From: UBA4971 sp900019985
GTDB taxonomy: Bacteria; Bacillota; SHA-98; UBA4971
Length of the DNA: 64,000 nucleotides
NCBI GenBank assembly: GCA_050949175.1
Contig: JBMNFG010000009.1
Location: 578,898 to 642,897, forward strand
Direction of reading: 5' to 3'
Shown piece by piece: positions 41,765-50,666 of the stretch (the first letter of the stretch is position 1; each line of letters opens with the position of its first letter). The notes under the pieces are model-generated. The model had not been told where the DNA came from and did not search any database. It was given only the letters and a program-made list of their open reading frames with translations. The position numbers and the translations under genes are program-made.

Positions 41765-43565
41765 TTGGAGAATTCCAACGTAAGGAATTTCTGCATAATT
41801 GCCCATATAGATCATGGAAAGTCTACGCTTGCAGACAGGATACTGGAAGCTACATCATCCATTTCTCAGCGCGGAATGACTGAACAGGTCCTTGACAGCA
41901 TGGACCTTGAGCGGGAACGGGGAATCACTATTAAGGCCAAGGCAGTCCGGCTCGAATACAAGTCTTCTGAAGGAAAGGACTATGTCTTTAACCTTATCGA
42001 TACTCCGGGGCATGTAGACTTCAGCTATGAGGTTTCTCGCAGTCTTGCCGCGTGCGAAGGTGCTATACTTGTCGTTGACGCATCCCAGGGAATTGAAGCC
42101 CAGACCCTTGCCAATCTCTATCTTGCGATTGAGAATGACCTTGTGATAATCCCTGTGATTAACAAGATAGATTTACCCAATGCAGATCCGGAAAAGGTTG
42201 TTAGGGAGCTTCAAGATGCTATCGGATTTGCCAGGGATGAGTTCATATTTGTTTCAGCGAAAACCGGGGACGGTGTACAAGAGGTGTTGGAGGCTATTGT
42301 GAGACAGGATCCCTCCTCCCAGCGGAAATAAAGAGGCTCCATTGAGGGCGTTGATATTTGATTCACACTTTGATCCCTATAAGGGAGTCATAGCATATAT
42401 AAGGATTGTAGACGGCCATATTGCGCCGGGGATGCCAATAAAGCTGACGGCAACGGGTAAAGAATTCGAGGTAATGGAGGTAGGCGTTTTCAAACCGGAT
42501 ATGGATGAGACTGAGTATTTGTCCGGAGGCGAAGTTGGGTACGTAGCGGCAGGGGTAAAGAACGTCCAGGACATGCGCGTTGGCGATACGATTACTTCTG
42601 CCGCGTCTCCTGCAGAAGAGCCTCTTCCCGGATACCGGAAGGTAAGGCCTATGGTGTTTTGCGGGCTTTATCCTGTAGAGGCAGGTCAGTATGAGAATCT
42701 TCGTGACGCACTAACCAAGCTCAAGTTAAACGATGCTTCTCTCGTGTTTGAGCCTGAGACGTCTGTGGCTTTGGGTTTCGGTTTCAGGTGTGGTTTTCTC
42801 GGGCTTTTGCACATGGAAATAGTCCAGGAGCGCCTTGAGCGGGAATTCGATCTTAGCTTGATAACAACAGCGCCCAGTGTGATATACCGGGTCAGGCTAG
42901 ACGTCCGGAGAAGTTGTGGAAATCGACAACCCGTCTAAGCTGCCTCAAAGCACGAAGACTCCAGGCTCATTGAAGAACCCTTTGTGAAGGCTACAATCAT
43001 CACCCCTTCCGACTATATCGGGCCTGTAATGGAGGTCTGTCAGGAAAGGCGCGGCGAGTACAAGGATATGGAGTATTTGAGTGAAAACCGCGTCAGGCTT
43101 ACTTACGAATTGCCTCTTTCTGAAATCCTCCTGGATTTCTTCGACCGGCTGAAATCACGGACCAGGGGATATGCATCTTTGGATTATGAATACATCGGGC
43201 ATGCAGAGTCCGACCTTGTGAAGCTGGATATCCTCCTCAACAACCAGCCTGTAGATGCGCTTTCCAGCATGGTCCACAGGGAGAAGGCCCAGGAGCGCGG
43301 AAAGCAGCTGGTGGAGAAGTTGAGAGAGATCATTCCAAGGCAGCTTTTTGATGTGCCGATCCAAGCTGCCATCGGGTCTCAAGTGATTGCCAGGGAGACC
43401 GTGAGGGCGGTTCGCAAGAATGTGCTTGAAAAGTGCTATGGAGGGGATGTCTCACGAAAGAGAAAACTTCTGGAGAGGCAAAAGAGAGGGAAAAAGCGCA
43501 TGAAGCAGTTGGGGAATGTGGAGATTCCCCAGGAAGCGTTCATGGCTGTCCTCAAAGTGGATTAG
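41765..43565 (+). pseudogene. lepA: Translation elongation factor 4 (LepA), interrupted by frameshifts
   Basis: Three consecutive frames give one LepA of about 600 residues. The G domain is intact (IAHIDHGKSTLADRILE, DTPGHVDFSYEV, NKIDLP, SAKTG), then the frame stops at 42331. One extra base near 42307 explains it: dropping it restores the standard RQIPPPSG..APLRALIFDS. The second piece (42342-42938) runs to SVIYRVRL; between about 42900 and 42946 the family sequence (GEVVEIDNPSKLP) lies in another frame, and the original frame resumes at 42946 (SRLIEEPFVKATI) through to the true C-terminus KRMKQLGNVEIPQEAFMAVLKVD. Thus one uncompensated and one compensated indel pair. Either decay of this dispensable GTPase or local sequence errors. 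Confidence 0.85.
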
Positions 43566-44707
43566 GCATATATGTCCACATTCCTTTCTGCACCAAGAAG
43601 TGCGATTACTGTGGCTTCAACTCCTATCCCTTGAGCTCCTTCCATGATGCGGAGGGGGTTTCCGGCAGGTACCTGGAAGCGCTGATTAAGGAGGCGGAGA
43701 TCCGGTCTGCTTGCGTAAGAGGCCTGGGAGGAGAGGCAGTCACCCTTTACCTCGGAGGAGGGACTCCCACGTCTCTTTCTGAGAAATCCCTGGTGCGACT
43801 TATTACCGAGATCCTCAAATCGTTCCATGTGGCGCACGACATAGAAATAACGGTAGAGGCCAATCCGGAGACGCTGGATTATGAGAAGCTCCGCTGTCTC
43901 AAAGATATCGGGGTGACGCGCCTTAGCATAGGAGTACAGTCACTTGATGACTTGCTCCTCAAGAAGCTGGGGCGTTCCCACAGCGCGTATGATTTTGTCC
44001 TGGCGTTTCGGCGTGCCAGGGCTGCCGGGTTCCGCAATATCAATATGGACCTCATATACGGAATCCCAGGCCAGACGGTGAGAGACTGGAACAAAACCCT
44101 CGACCGGGTGCTGGCCTTAAGGCCTGAACACGTCTCTGCCTACGGACTTATGCTTGAAGAAGATACTCTACTGTGGCACAGAGTGAAGTCGGGGTTTGAA
44201 GCCCCTTGTGACGAAGATCTCCAGATAGACATGTACTACCTTGCTAAAGACAGGTTGGAGCAGGCAGGTTACAAGCATTATGAGATATCCAATTTCGCTA
44301 TGCCGGGGTACGAATCACGCCACAACACCATCTACTGGAAGTTTGAGCCCTATATCGGCCTTGGGGCAGGTGCCCACTCATATGTAAACGGAGAAAGGTG
44401 GAGCAACCTTTCGGATCCTGTGGACTACGCAAATTCTATCTTCAGCCGGGGTTCAGCGGTTTCAGAAAGAGAGGCCTTCTCTAAGGCAGACGAGATGTCA
44501 ACTGTAATGATTATGGGCCTACGGATGGTTGACGGAGTGTGCGATAGCGAATTCTCGAACCGTTTCGGAGTATCCATTGATGATGCCTTCGGAGAGGCTA
44601 TTGGAAAAGGAGTGGCCTTAGGGCTGCTTGAATGGGATGGGACACGGCTGCGGCTTACAAAACGCGGTTTGATGCTTTCCAATGAAGCTATGCGTGAATT
44701 CCTTTAG
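43433..44707 (+). CDS. hemW: Coproporphyrinogen III oxidase-like radical SAM heme chaperone HemW
   Basis: The conserved protein begins at about 43568: GIYVHIPFCTKKCDYCGFNSYP, with the CxxxCxxC radical SAM loop. YLGGGTPTSLS, VEANPETL, RLSIGVQSLDD and NMDLIYGIPGQT follow, and the C-terminal region matches HemW, which binds heme for delivery. No ATG, GTG or TTG occurs in frame just before the conserved part; the first is GTG 43433, deep inside lepA, giving a 46-residue non-homologous extension. The start is therefore doubtful and may reflect another local base error, as in lepA. hemW after lepA is the normal order. Confidence 0.85.
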   Translation: MLWRGCLTKEKTSGEAKEREKAHEAVGECGDSPGSVHGCPQSGLGIYVHIPFCTKKCDYCGFNSYPLSSFHDAEGVSGRYLEALIKEAEIRSACVRGLGGEAVTLYLGGGTPTSLSEKSLVRLITEILKSFHVAHDIEITVEANPETLDYEKLRCLKDIGVTRLSIGVQSLDDLLLKKLGRSHSAYDFVLAFRRARAAGFRNINMDLIYGIPGQTVRDWNKTLDRVLALRPEHVSAYGLMLEEDTLLWHRVKSGFEAPCDEDLQIDMYYLAKDRLEQAGYKHYEISNFAMPGYESRHNTIYWKFEPYIGLGAGAHSYVNGERWSNLSDPVDYANSIFSRGSAVSEREAFSKADEMSTVMIMGLRMVDGVCDSEFSNRFGVSIDDAFGEAIGKGVALGLLEWDGTRLRLTKRGLMLSNEAMREFL

Positions 44708-44769
44708 AAGCAATTGGCAGGAAAGAGTAAAAGGTAGAGCGAAACAGAATATGGAAAGGAGGCTGGCCT

Positions 44770-45513
44770 ATGGCAAAGATTGGCATAATAGGAGGGTCCG
44801 GATTCTATAAGCTTGAGGGTTTGCCTGTGATTCAGGAAGAGGCCGTTACCAACGAGTATGGCACAGCTCGCATCTCCATTGCAGAATACAAAGGCGACGA
44901 AATAGTCTTTATGGCAAGGCACGGGGCATCCCATTCAATTCCTCCTCACTTAGTTAATTACAGAGCGAACTTAAAGGCCATGAAGGATCTGGGTGTTGAC
45001 TACATTATGACGACTGCAGCCGTCGGTTCATTACATATGCTGCTCGCGCCGGGTGAGTTTGTACTCCTATCCCAGTTCATAGACTTTACAAGGCAAAGGG
45101 TTGGGACATTCTTTAACGAGGTAGATCCTAATTTCAAACACGTTGACGTTACAGAGCCTTTTTCAGGCTTCCTCAGGGAGAAGATTCTAACGGCGGCTAA
45201 AGAAAGGGATATCCACATCCATCCGTACGGGACGTATGTGTGTTTGGAAGGACCCAGGTTCGAGACTGCTGCCGAGATTTCAATGATGCGCCTTTTAGGC
45301 GGGGATGTTGTGGGAATGACAGTCGTCCCTGAAGTTGTCCTCGCAAGAGAACTGGACATTGACTACGCCACTGTAGCAGTTGTAACAAACTACGGTGCCG
45401 GGATGGCGCCTGGCAAGGTCAGCCATGAGGAAGTCTATGAGGTTTTCGGCCAGGCCAAAGTCCGTTTGCAAAAGCTAATAATGGCTGCATTGGACGTTAT
45501 CGTGGACGGCTAG
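44770..45513 (+). CDS. mtnP: S-methyl-5'-thioadenosine phosphorylase
   Basis: A 247-residue PNP/MTAP family II protein: IGIIGGSGFYKLEG, ARHGASHSIPPHLVNYRANL, TTAAVGSLHMLLAPGEFVLLSQFIDFT and EGPRFETAAEISMM. It splits methylthioadenosine, a by-product of polyamine synthesis, to adenine and methylthioribose 1-phosphate. speD, which drives MTA formation, lies 5 kb on. ATG 44770 follows GGAAAGGAGG. Confidence 0.92.
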   Translation: MAKIGIIGGSGFYKLEGLPVIQEEAVTNEYGTARISIAEYKGDEIVFMARHGASHSIPPHLVNYRANLKAMKDLGVDYIMTTAAVGSLHMLLAPGEFVLLSQFIDFTRQRVGTFFNEVDPNFKHVDVTEPFSGFLREKILTAAKERDIHIHPYGTYVCLEGPRFETAAEISMMRLLGGDVVGMTVVPEVVLARELDIDYATVAVVTNYGAGMAPGKVSHEEVYEVFGQAKVRLQKLIMAALDVIVDG

Positions 45514-45536
45514 TGGATGTACCCGGTTTATCCGTG

Positions 45537-45580
45537 TGCAGCCGGTTCAGTTCTTGCTTGAATCGGCTGTGCATATTTTT
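45537..45580 (+). terminator. Intrinsic terminator after mtnP
   Basis: Arms TGCAGCCGGTTCA (45537-45549) and TGAATCGGCTGTGCA (45559-45573) form a long hairpin, followed by TATTTTT. It separates mtnP from the aldolase gene or attenuates read-through. Confidence 0.82.
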
Positions 45581-45607
45581 GTCTTTGGTATTTAGGAGGT
45601 AAACGAA

Positions 45608-46219
45608 ATGCAATACGAAGCTCTTAGAAATGAAGTTGTCGAGACAGCCAGGTCAATGCTGGAGAAGGGACTCACAGTAGGCACAGGGGGCAATGTCAGT
45701 GTCAGGTGTCCTGATTCTAATAGGTTTCTGATTACCCCCAGCAGCCTCCCGTACGAGACTTTGGTGCCTGAGGATGTAGTTGTAGTTAACCTGGAAGACG
45801 CTTCCTACGAAGGGCGCAACGTCCCGTCTATCGAGTATCACCTGCATAGAAAGGTTTACCTGGCGCGCCCTGATGTCAGCGCCATAGTCCATGCACATCC
45901 GCCGGTTGCGTCTGTCCTTGCAGCGTTGCGTAAGCCGCTTCCTCTCATTATCGACGCGTGTACATACGCATTCAAAGACGAGGTTAAGGTCGCAGAATAC
46001 GGGAAACCGGGGACCATCGAACTTGCCGAGAATACAGTCCGTGCACTTGGCGATAATACCGGAGTTATCATGGCTAACCACGGGATCCTGTGTGTAGGGG
46101 AAAACCTCGAAGAGGCCTTAGGAAGGTGCGAGGTCTTGGATAAAGCTGCCTTGACGTATATCCTGTCTTTATCCATAGGCACGCCTGTTTGTCTCGAACC
46201 GCTCTGTGACCAAGACTGA
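45608..46219 (+). CDS. Class II aldolase/adducin family protein
   Basis: A 203-residue zinc aldolase of the FucA/AraD type. TGGNVSVR near residue 26 and the metal ligands HAHPP (about residue 96) and NHG (about 157) are present, as is the SIEYHLHRKVY segment. It cleaves a phosphorylated keto sugar to DHAP and an aldehyde. Next to mtnP it may cleave 5-methylthioribulose 1-phosphate (the Ald2-type DHAP shunt), but a terminator lies between the two genes and no mtnA is seen, so this is a suggestion. Confidence 0.85.
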   Translation: MQYEALRNEVVETARSMLEKGLTVGTGGNVSVRCPDSNRFLITPSSLPYETLVPEDVVVVNLEDASYEGRNVPSIEYHLHRKVYLARPDVSAIVHAHPPVASVLAALRKPLPLIIDACTYAFKDEVKVAEYGKPGTIELAENTVRALGDNTGVIMANHGILCVGENLEEALGRCEVLDKAALTYILSLSIGTPVCLEPLCDQD

Positions 46220-46336
46220 GTCAGCGTGCTCCGGTTTTTAAGATTGTGACAGTTGTTCCACAATCTGCATACGATATATGGTCCTGATCCCTATCATGCA
46301 TGCCTCAATCCCATTTACCGAGGGAGGGCCAGGGCC

Positions 46337-47326
46337 ATGTCTGCTTTTGAACGACGAAACCCCAACCTTGTACTTGTCGGCCTGGAAGAGGGTCGGCTGA
46401 GCCCGGTAGAAGCTATACAAGCGTTAAGGACGTCTTCTGATCCCTATGCCCGGAAGAGACAGATAGATGTCCAAACCCCTGACGCCGGCGAGTGGAGGCT
46501 GAATGATGCCCTCGCCGAACTGGACAGCCTGATAGGCCTCAACCAGGTTAAGGCCTTAATCCGCGAGCTGGTAGCGTACGTCCGGATCCAGCGGATCAGA
46601 GAAACCCGCCAACTTGCATCAGAATCATTGGTCTTGCATATGGTATTTAGCGGTAATCCGGGTACAGGGAAGACCACTTGCGCCCGCCTGATAGGAAAGA
46701 TCTTTCGTGAAATGGGTGTTTTGGAAAAAGGCCATCTTGTGGAGAGAGAGCGGGCAGACCTTGTCGGAGAGTACATAGGCCATACTGCCCAAAAAACCCG
46801 GGACCAGATTAAGAAAGCCTTAGGCGGCATACTCTTTATTGATGAGGCGTATTCCCTGGCTTCAGGAGGGGAGAAGGATTTTGGCAAGGAGTCAATCTCT
46901 ACTCTGATCAAAGCCATGGAGGACTACAGAGACAGATTCATAGTGATACTGGCCGGATATCGAGAAGAGATGGCGCGATTTGTCCAATCAAATCCGGGCA
47001 TACGTTCGCGCTTTCCCATCCACATTGAGTTTCCCGATTATACAGTAGAAGAATTGATGCTTATTGCAGATCTAATGCTGAAAAAGAGGGACTACAGGCT
47101 GGATATTGCAGCCAGGGCCAGACTCGAAGCTGTGCTCAGCAGATATCTGGGAACCAGGAGTCAGCACTCAGGCAATGCCCGCCTCGTCAGAAACCTTATT
47201 GAGCGTGCAATAAGGCGTCAGGCGCTCAGGCTTGTAGAAAGGAAACAATTGACCCGGGAAGAACTGATGTTGATTCGAAGGGAAGACATAGAAGATAGCA
47301 ATGAAGCGGTGCATCGTGTTGGGTAA
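46337..47326 (+). CDS. spoVK: Stage V sporulation protein K, AAA ATPase
   Basis: A 329-residue CbbX/SpoVK-type AAA protein. SLIGLNQVKALIRELVAYVRIQRIRE leads into Walker A FSGNPGTGKTTCARLIGKI, then VGEYIGHTAQKT, Walker B GGILFIDEAYSLASGG, sensor and arginine-finger segments (IVILAGYREEM, NPGIRSRFP). Needed for spore maturation in Bacillus. ATG 46337 is chosen because GGAGGG precedes it; an earlier GTG/TTG frame to 46253 lacks a site. The end overlaps the next GTPase gene by 26 bases. Confidence 0.88.
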   Translation: MSAFERRNPNLVLVGLEEGRLSPVEAIQALRTSSDPYARKRQIDVQTPDAGEWRLNDALAELDSLIGLNQVKALIRELVAYVRIQRIRETRQLASESLVLHMVFSGNPGTGKTTCARLIGKIFREMGVLEKGHLVERERADLVGEYIGHTAQKTRDQIKKALGGILFIDEAYSLASGGEKDFGKESISTLIKAMEDYRDRFIVILAGYREEMARFVQSNPGIRSRFPIHIEFPDYTVEELMLIADLMLKKRDYRLDIAARARLEAVLSRYLGTRSQHSGNARLVRNLIERAIRRQALRLVERKQLTREELMLIRREDIEDSNEAVHRVG

Positions 47327-47915
47327 ACCAAACGTAGGCAAGACTCTTCTAGTCCTGGCCCTTGCTGACCATATGAAAGCCAAAGATGTTGAGATAACCT
47401 TTCAAGACCCCGGAGGTGTCAGATATTCCAGGAAGTATCCGATAGACATTGCCATACGGGAACTCGTAGGGACTTTGCCTCACCAAACAAAATGCCTGCA
47501 ATCGCTTGTCCTTGAGTTCAGGGCCGGAAAAGGCAAGAAAAAAGTGGAGCTTGTGGATACTACAGGCCTCATTGACGCTATCCATGATGACCCTCTGACT
47601 CGAAAAGCCATGGCTCAGACCTTGTCTGCCGTTGGCGGAGCACAGATTATTATCCATGTGATAGATGCCCATCTCATGGGAAGCGTAGATAAATCCTCTG
47701 ATCCGGAAGACGCTGACTTAGATATGCAGCTGGCAGCTTTCGCAGGGCCGAGAGGCGGGTACTGTATCGTAGCCAATAAGATGGATCTGCCCGGTGCAAA
47801 GCGAGGCCTCGCCAGGATAAGGAGGTTGTTCACAGGATACAAGGTGCTCCCTGTTTCAGCGGCTACGAAAGAAGGCCTCAAGGAGGTAAGGCGACATGTC
47901 CTTCTTAACCTCTAG
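47301..47915 (+). CDS. Small GTPase, Era/HflX-like P-loop protein
   Basis: A 204-residue GTP-binding protein: G1 GKPNVGKT, G3 VDTTG, G4 NKMD, G5 SAA. The switch region contains YSRKYPIDIAIRELVG and the insertion HLMGSVDKSSDPEDADLD. It overlaps spoVK and the following membrane protein gene by 26 and 20 bases, so the three are tightly coupled. In Bacillus the corresponding place holds hflX/ynbA; this protein is much shorter and I cannot assign it to a named family. Confidence 0.75.
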   Translation: MKRCIVLGKPNVGKTLLVLALADHMKAKDVEITFQDPGGVRYSRKYPIDIAIRELVGTLPHQTKCLQSLVLEFRAGKGKKKVELVDTTGLIDAIHDDPLTRKAMAQTLSAVGGAQIIIHVIDAHLMGSVDKSSDPEDADLDMQLAAFAGPRGGYCIVANKMDLPGAKRGLARIRRLFTGYKVLPVSAATKEGLKEVRRHVLLNL

Positions 47916-48501
47916 GCTCCTTTTGGATCTCCTTGCAGTGTTCCTTGCGGGAGTTACAATCAAGCTTCTCGACGATTTTCTGGACTATGCCATCGACATA
48001 GCGTCAGGCAGCCCTTCCCTTGTGGATGCTCTCGGTGCGGGAAGCGTAGTCTATAGTCTGGTCTTTGCGGTTTTTGCGTGCAGCATCAACTTGAAGCTGG
48101 CTGCGCCCCTAATCCTTTCAGCTTATGCTGTCGGCATGTTGAAAGATCCTTCAGAGATGCTTCCTTTAGGGCTCAGCGCCTGGATAGAATCGGTAATCGT
48201 ACTCATTGCTTCATGGGGTATATTCGGATGGGCCCAGACACTTGTCAGCCTGCTGCTGATGACAGCTGTTGATTTCGTAGACGACATCATTGACTATTCT
48301 CGTGATACGACAGGGCCGTCTACTAATCTGGTGCGCGTGATAGGGAAAACGCAGCTTGTCCTGTTGTCTCTTGCCATTGTTGTTGCAGCCCTGATAATCG
48401 ATGCTCGTACCACAGCCCTTGTTGCTGTATGCGCTCCTGTAACTGCAGTAATGGCTGACTTTATCAGCAGTACATATAGGGGGAAGGCCGATGGCGATTG
48501 A
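47896..48501 (+). CDS. Short UbiA-like membrane protein with duplicated Asp motif
   Basis: A 201-residue protein with about six hydrophobic helices. It contains two copies of the same pattern: DDFLDYAID..G..SLVDALG near residue 27 and DDIIDYSRDTTG.STNLVRVIG near residue 131. The second strongly recalls the second Asp motif of UbiA prenyltransferases (DxxxD..G..T), the first their NDxxDxxxD motif. At 201 residues it is about two-thirds of a normal UbiA. It may bind a prenyl diphosphate, but this is inference. Coupled by overlap to the GTPase and to the small protein that follows. Confidence 0.6.
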   Translation: MSFLTSRLLLDLLAVFLAGVTIKLLDDFLDYAIDIASGSPSLVDALGAGSVVYSLVFAVFACSINLKLAAPLILSAYAVGMLKDPSEMLPLGLSAWIESVIVLIASWGIFGWAQTLVSLLLMTAVDFVDDIIDYSRDTTGPSTNLVRVIGKTQLVLLSLAIVVAALIIDARTTALVAVCAPVTAVMADFISSTYRGKADGD

Positions 48502-48715
48502 AGGTTGGTTGCTGCTGCTCATAGTTGCCTTCCTCATCGGGTACATAGTAGGCCACAGGCAAGGCAAGGTTGAAGGGTTCAGAGAAGGCGCGGTATTTGC
48601 ACCTATTGAGATGCGCCGTGCTACCTTGGAAAAGGGCAGGTGCATGATATGCGGAGCGGGAGTAAAGAGACAACGCGCTCCGGATGATAGGACTCCTGCG
48701 CCGTCCGGCGAATAA
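48491..48715 (+). CDS. Small membrane protein with CxxC motif, function unknown
   Basis: A 74-residue protein with one N-terminal helix (about residues 6-22), then a charged stretch and CMICG near residue 51, ending in a polar tail. The CxxC is single, so it is not a full zinc ribbon. It overlaps the UbiA-like gene by 11 bases, with GGGGGAAGG just before the ATG. Likely a partner of the preceding membrane protein. Confidence 0.55.
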   Translation: MAIEGWLLLLIVAFLIGYIVGHRQGKVEGFREGAVFAPIEMRRATLEKGRCMICGAGVKRQRAPDDRTPAPSGE

Positions 48716-48771
48716 ATGAAGATGTAGAGTGTCTTCTGCTGCTACTTATCTTTGAAAGGAGTAACAACACA

Positions 48772-50052
48772 TTGTATTGCGAAACGAGTTTTGATCTCGA
48801 CCCTGAACTCAAAAGGCTATTTGACGCAAGCCGCGATTTGGAAAGGGACAACCTTCTCCGTATCGATAACAAGCTGAAATACAACTTCATGAAGGTGCTC
48901 AGGGCTTTCAGGTCAGCAGGTATAAGCGACCAGGACTTTGCAGGGGCTACCGGGTACGGATATGACGATCGGGGAAGGGAAGTCACAGAAGAAGTATACG
49001 CCAAGGTTTTCGGGACAGAAAGCGCACTTGTGCGCCAGCAAATCGCTTCAGGAACCCAGGCCCTGTCCTTGTGCCTTTTCGGGCTTCTCCTTCCCGGGGA
49101 TGAGATCCTTTTTGCCACCGGAAAGCCTTATGATACCTTGCAGACTGTTGTCGGGATGGACAAGCATATCCCCGGCTGCCTTGCAGAACTTGGCATCACA
49201 TGGCAGGTGGTGTCTAAAGCCGAGAGAGGCGACTTTGATGCAGAGTCGATTGCAAACTCAGTGACCGGCCGCACGAAGGTAGTTTTCATACAACGGTCCA
49301 GAGGATACTCTTGGCAACGGTCTGTGTCATGCAAGACGATCTCTGAAATCGCAAAGGCAGTGAAGGCACGGAATAATGATGTAATCGTAATGGTAGACAA
49401 CTGCTACGGCGAGTTTACAGAGACAGTCGAGCCTACGGAAGTAGGAGCGGATATCGCTGCCGGGTCCCTCATCAAGAACCCAGGCGGTGGCATTGCTCCT
49501 ACAGGAGGATACATTGTAGGCAGGAGGGACCTGGTGGAACGCGTTTCTACGAGATTGACGGCTCCCGGAGTCGGCGGTGAAATCGGACCAAGTCTCAATA
49601 CAGCCCGCCTTATGCTTCAAGGGTTGTTCCTTGCCCCCCAGATGGTTGCAGAGTCTTTGGCAGGTACGTGCATCGCAGGACGCGTGTTCCGGTCTTTGGG
49701 ATACCGAGTTCTCCCTGACGAAGATGAGACTCGTTCCGATAATGTGCTTGCAGTGATGATGGGGGATGAAGAGAGGCTCCTCACATTCTGCCAGGGATTT
49801 CATGAGGCAAGCCCTGTAAACGCCTTATATAAGCCCATCCCATCACCCCTTCCCGGATATGCTCATAATGTGGTTATGGCGGGCGGGACTTTTATTCAAG
49901 GCAGTTCTTCAGAGCTGACTGTAGATGCTCCTATATGTCCTCCTTACATCATGTACATGCAAGGGGGTCTTTTGCGTCACCATGTGGAAGTTGCGGTGCT
50001 TTCAGGCCTTGCTGCGCTGAGGAAGAGAAATCTGTTAAAACCTCCTTATTAG
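48772..50052 (+). CDS. PLP-dependent methionine gamma-lyase-like protein (YnbB / aluminium-resistance family)
   Basis: A 426-residue fold-type I PLP protein. The ATGYGYDDRGRE, RQQIASGTQALSLCLFGLL and MVDNCYGEFTE segments and the PLP lysine in GSLIKNPGGGIAPTGGYI define the YnbB family, annotated as aluminium resistance or methionine gamma-lyase-like. The physiological reaction is not firmly known. TTG start with AAAGGAG upstream. In Bacillus ynbB is next to the spoVK/hflX group, as here. Confidence 0.87.
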   Translation: MYCETSFDLDPELKRLFDASRDLERDNLLRIDNKLKYNFMKVLRAFRSAGISDQDFAGATGYGYDDRGREVTEEVYAKVFGTESALVRQQIASGTQALSLCLFGLLLPGDEILFATGKPYDTLQTVVGMDKHIPGCLAELGITWQVVSKAERGDFDAESIANSVTGRTKVVFIQRSRGYSWQRSVSCKTISEIAKAVKARNNDVIVMVDNCYGEFTETVEPTEVGADIAAGSLIKNPGGGIAPTGGYIVGRRDLVERVSTRLTAPGVGGEIGPSLNTARLMLQGLFLAPQMVAESLAGTCIAGRVFRSLGYRVLPDEDETRSDNVLAVMMGDEERLLTFCQGFHEASPVNALYKPIPSPLPGYAHNVVMAGGTFIQGSSSELTVDAPICPPYIMYMQGGLLRHHVEVAVLSGLAALRKRNLLKPPY

Positions 50053-50113
50053 TCAAGATAAGTAAATCTCCGCGGAGCCAATTGGAGGTTTTCACGCTTA
50101 TACGCTGGAAATA

Positions 50114-50141
50114 TTGACTTTTCTTCGAGATTTGCTAGTAT
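50114..50141 (+). promoter_or_regulatory. Sigma-A promoter of speD
   Basis: TTGACT (50114-50119), 16 bases, TAGTAT (50136-50141), about 60 bases before the speD start. Confidence 0.6.
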
Positions 50142-50202
50142 TGTCTTAGCCGAATTACTATCGGACAGGAAAGGAGCGATTTGAAGGGAGGCGGGACTTT
50201 GA

Positions 50203-50586
50203 ATGGAAAACATTCTGGGGAGCCATATCCTTATCGAGGCGTACGACTGTGACCCTAAGGTCCTGGACGATGTTGAACTTGTTGAAGAAGTTATGGTAGA
50301 CGCTGCTTTAAAAGCAGGAGCTGAAATCCGCGAGGTGGCGTTCCACAAATTCAGCCCCCAAGGGGTCAGCGGTGTAGTGGTAATATCCGAATCTCATCTT
50401 TCTGTTCACACATGGCCAGAGGTCGGATATGCTGCGGTCGATGTATTTACATGCGGGGATACGGTAGATCCCATTGTCGCGGTGGATTATATACGCGATA
50501 AATTTCAGGCCCGCCGGGCTTTGACGTCAGAGGTGAAAAGGGGGATCTTCGAAGAGCACAATATCAAGAAGATCTCCCCTGGGTAG
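50203..50586 (+). CDS. speD: S-adenosylmethionine decarboxylase proenzyme
   Basis: A 127-residue type 1B SpeD. The self-cleavage site is in SESHLSVHTWPE (Ser becomes the pyruvoyl group), and AAVDVFTCGD follows. It supplies the aminopropyl donor for spermidine. ATG 50203 is preceded by GGAGGCGGG. A strong terminator follows. No speE is seen in the window. Confidence 0.95.
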   Translation: MENILGSHILIEAYDCDPKVLDDVELVEEVMVDAALKAGAEIREVAFHKFSPQGVSGVVVISESHLSVHTWPEVGYAAVDVFTCGDTVDPIVAVDYIRDKFQARRALTSEVKRGIFEEHNIKKISPG

Positions 50587-50632
50587 GGTTGCATTGAAGG
50601 CGCAATCCCTAAAATACATAGCGAATGCAATG

Positions 50633-50660
50633 GGGAACAGGGTCTCTGTTCCCTTTCTTG
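50633..50660 (+). terminator. Intrinsic terminator after speD
   Basis: GGGAACAG (50633-50640) and CTGTTCCC (50646-50653) pair perfectly around GGTCT, followed by TTTCTTG. Confidence 0.85.
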
Positions 50661-50666
50661 TATCTT

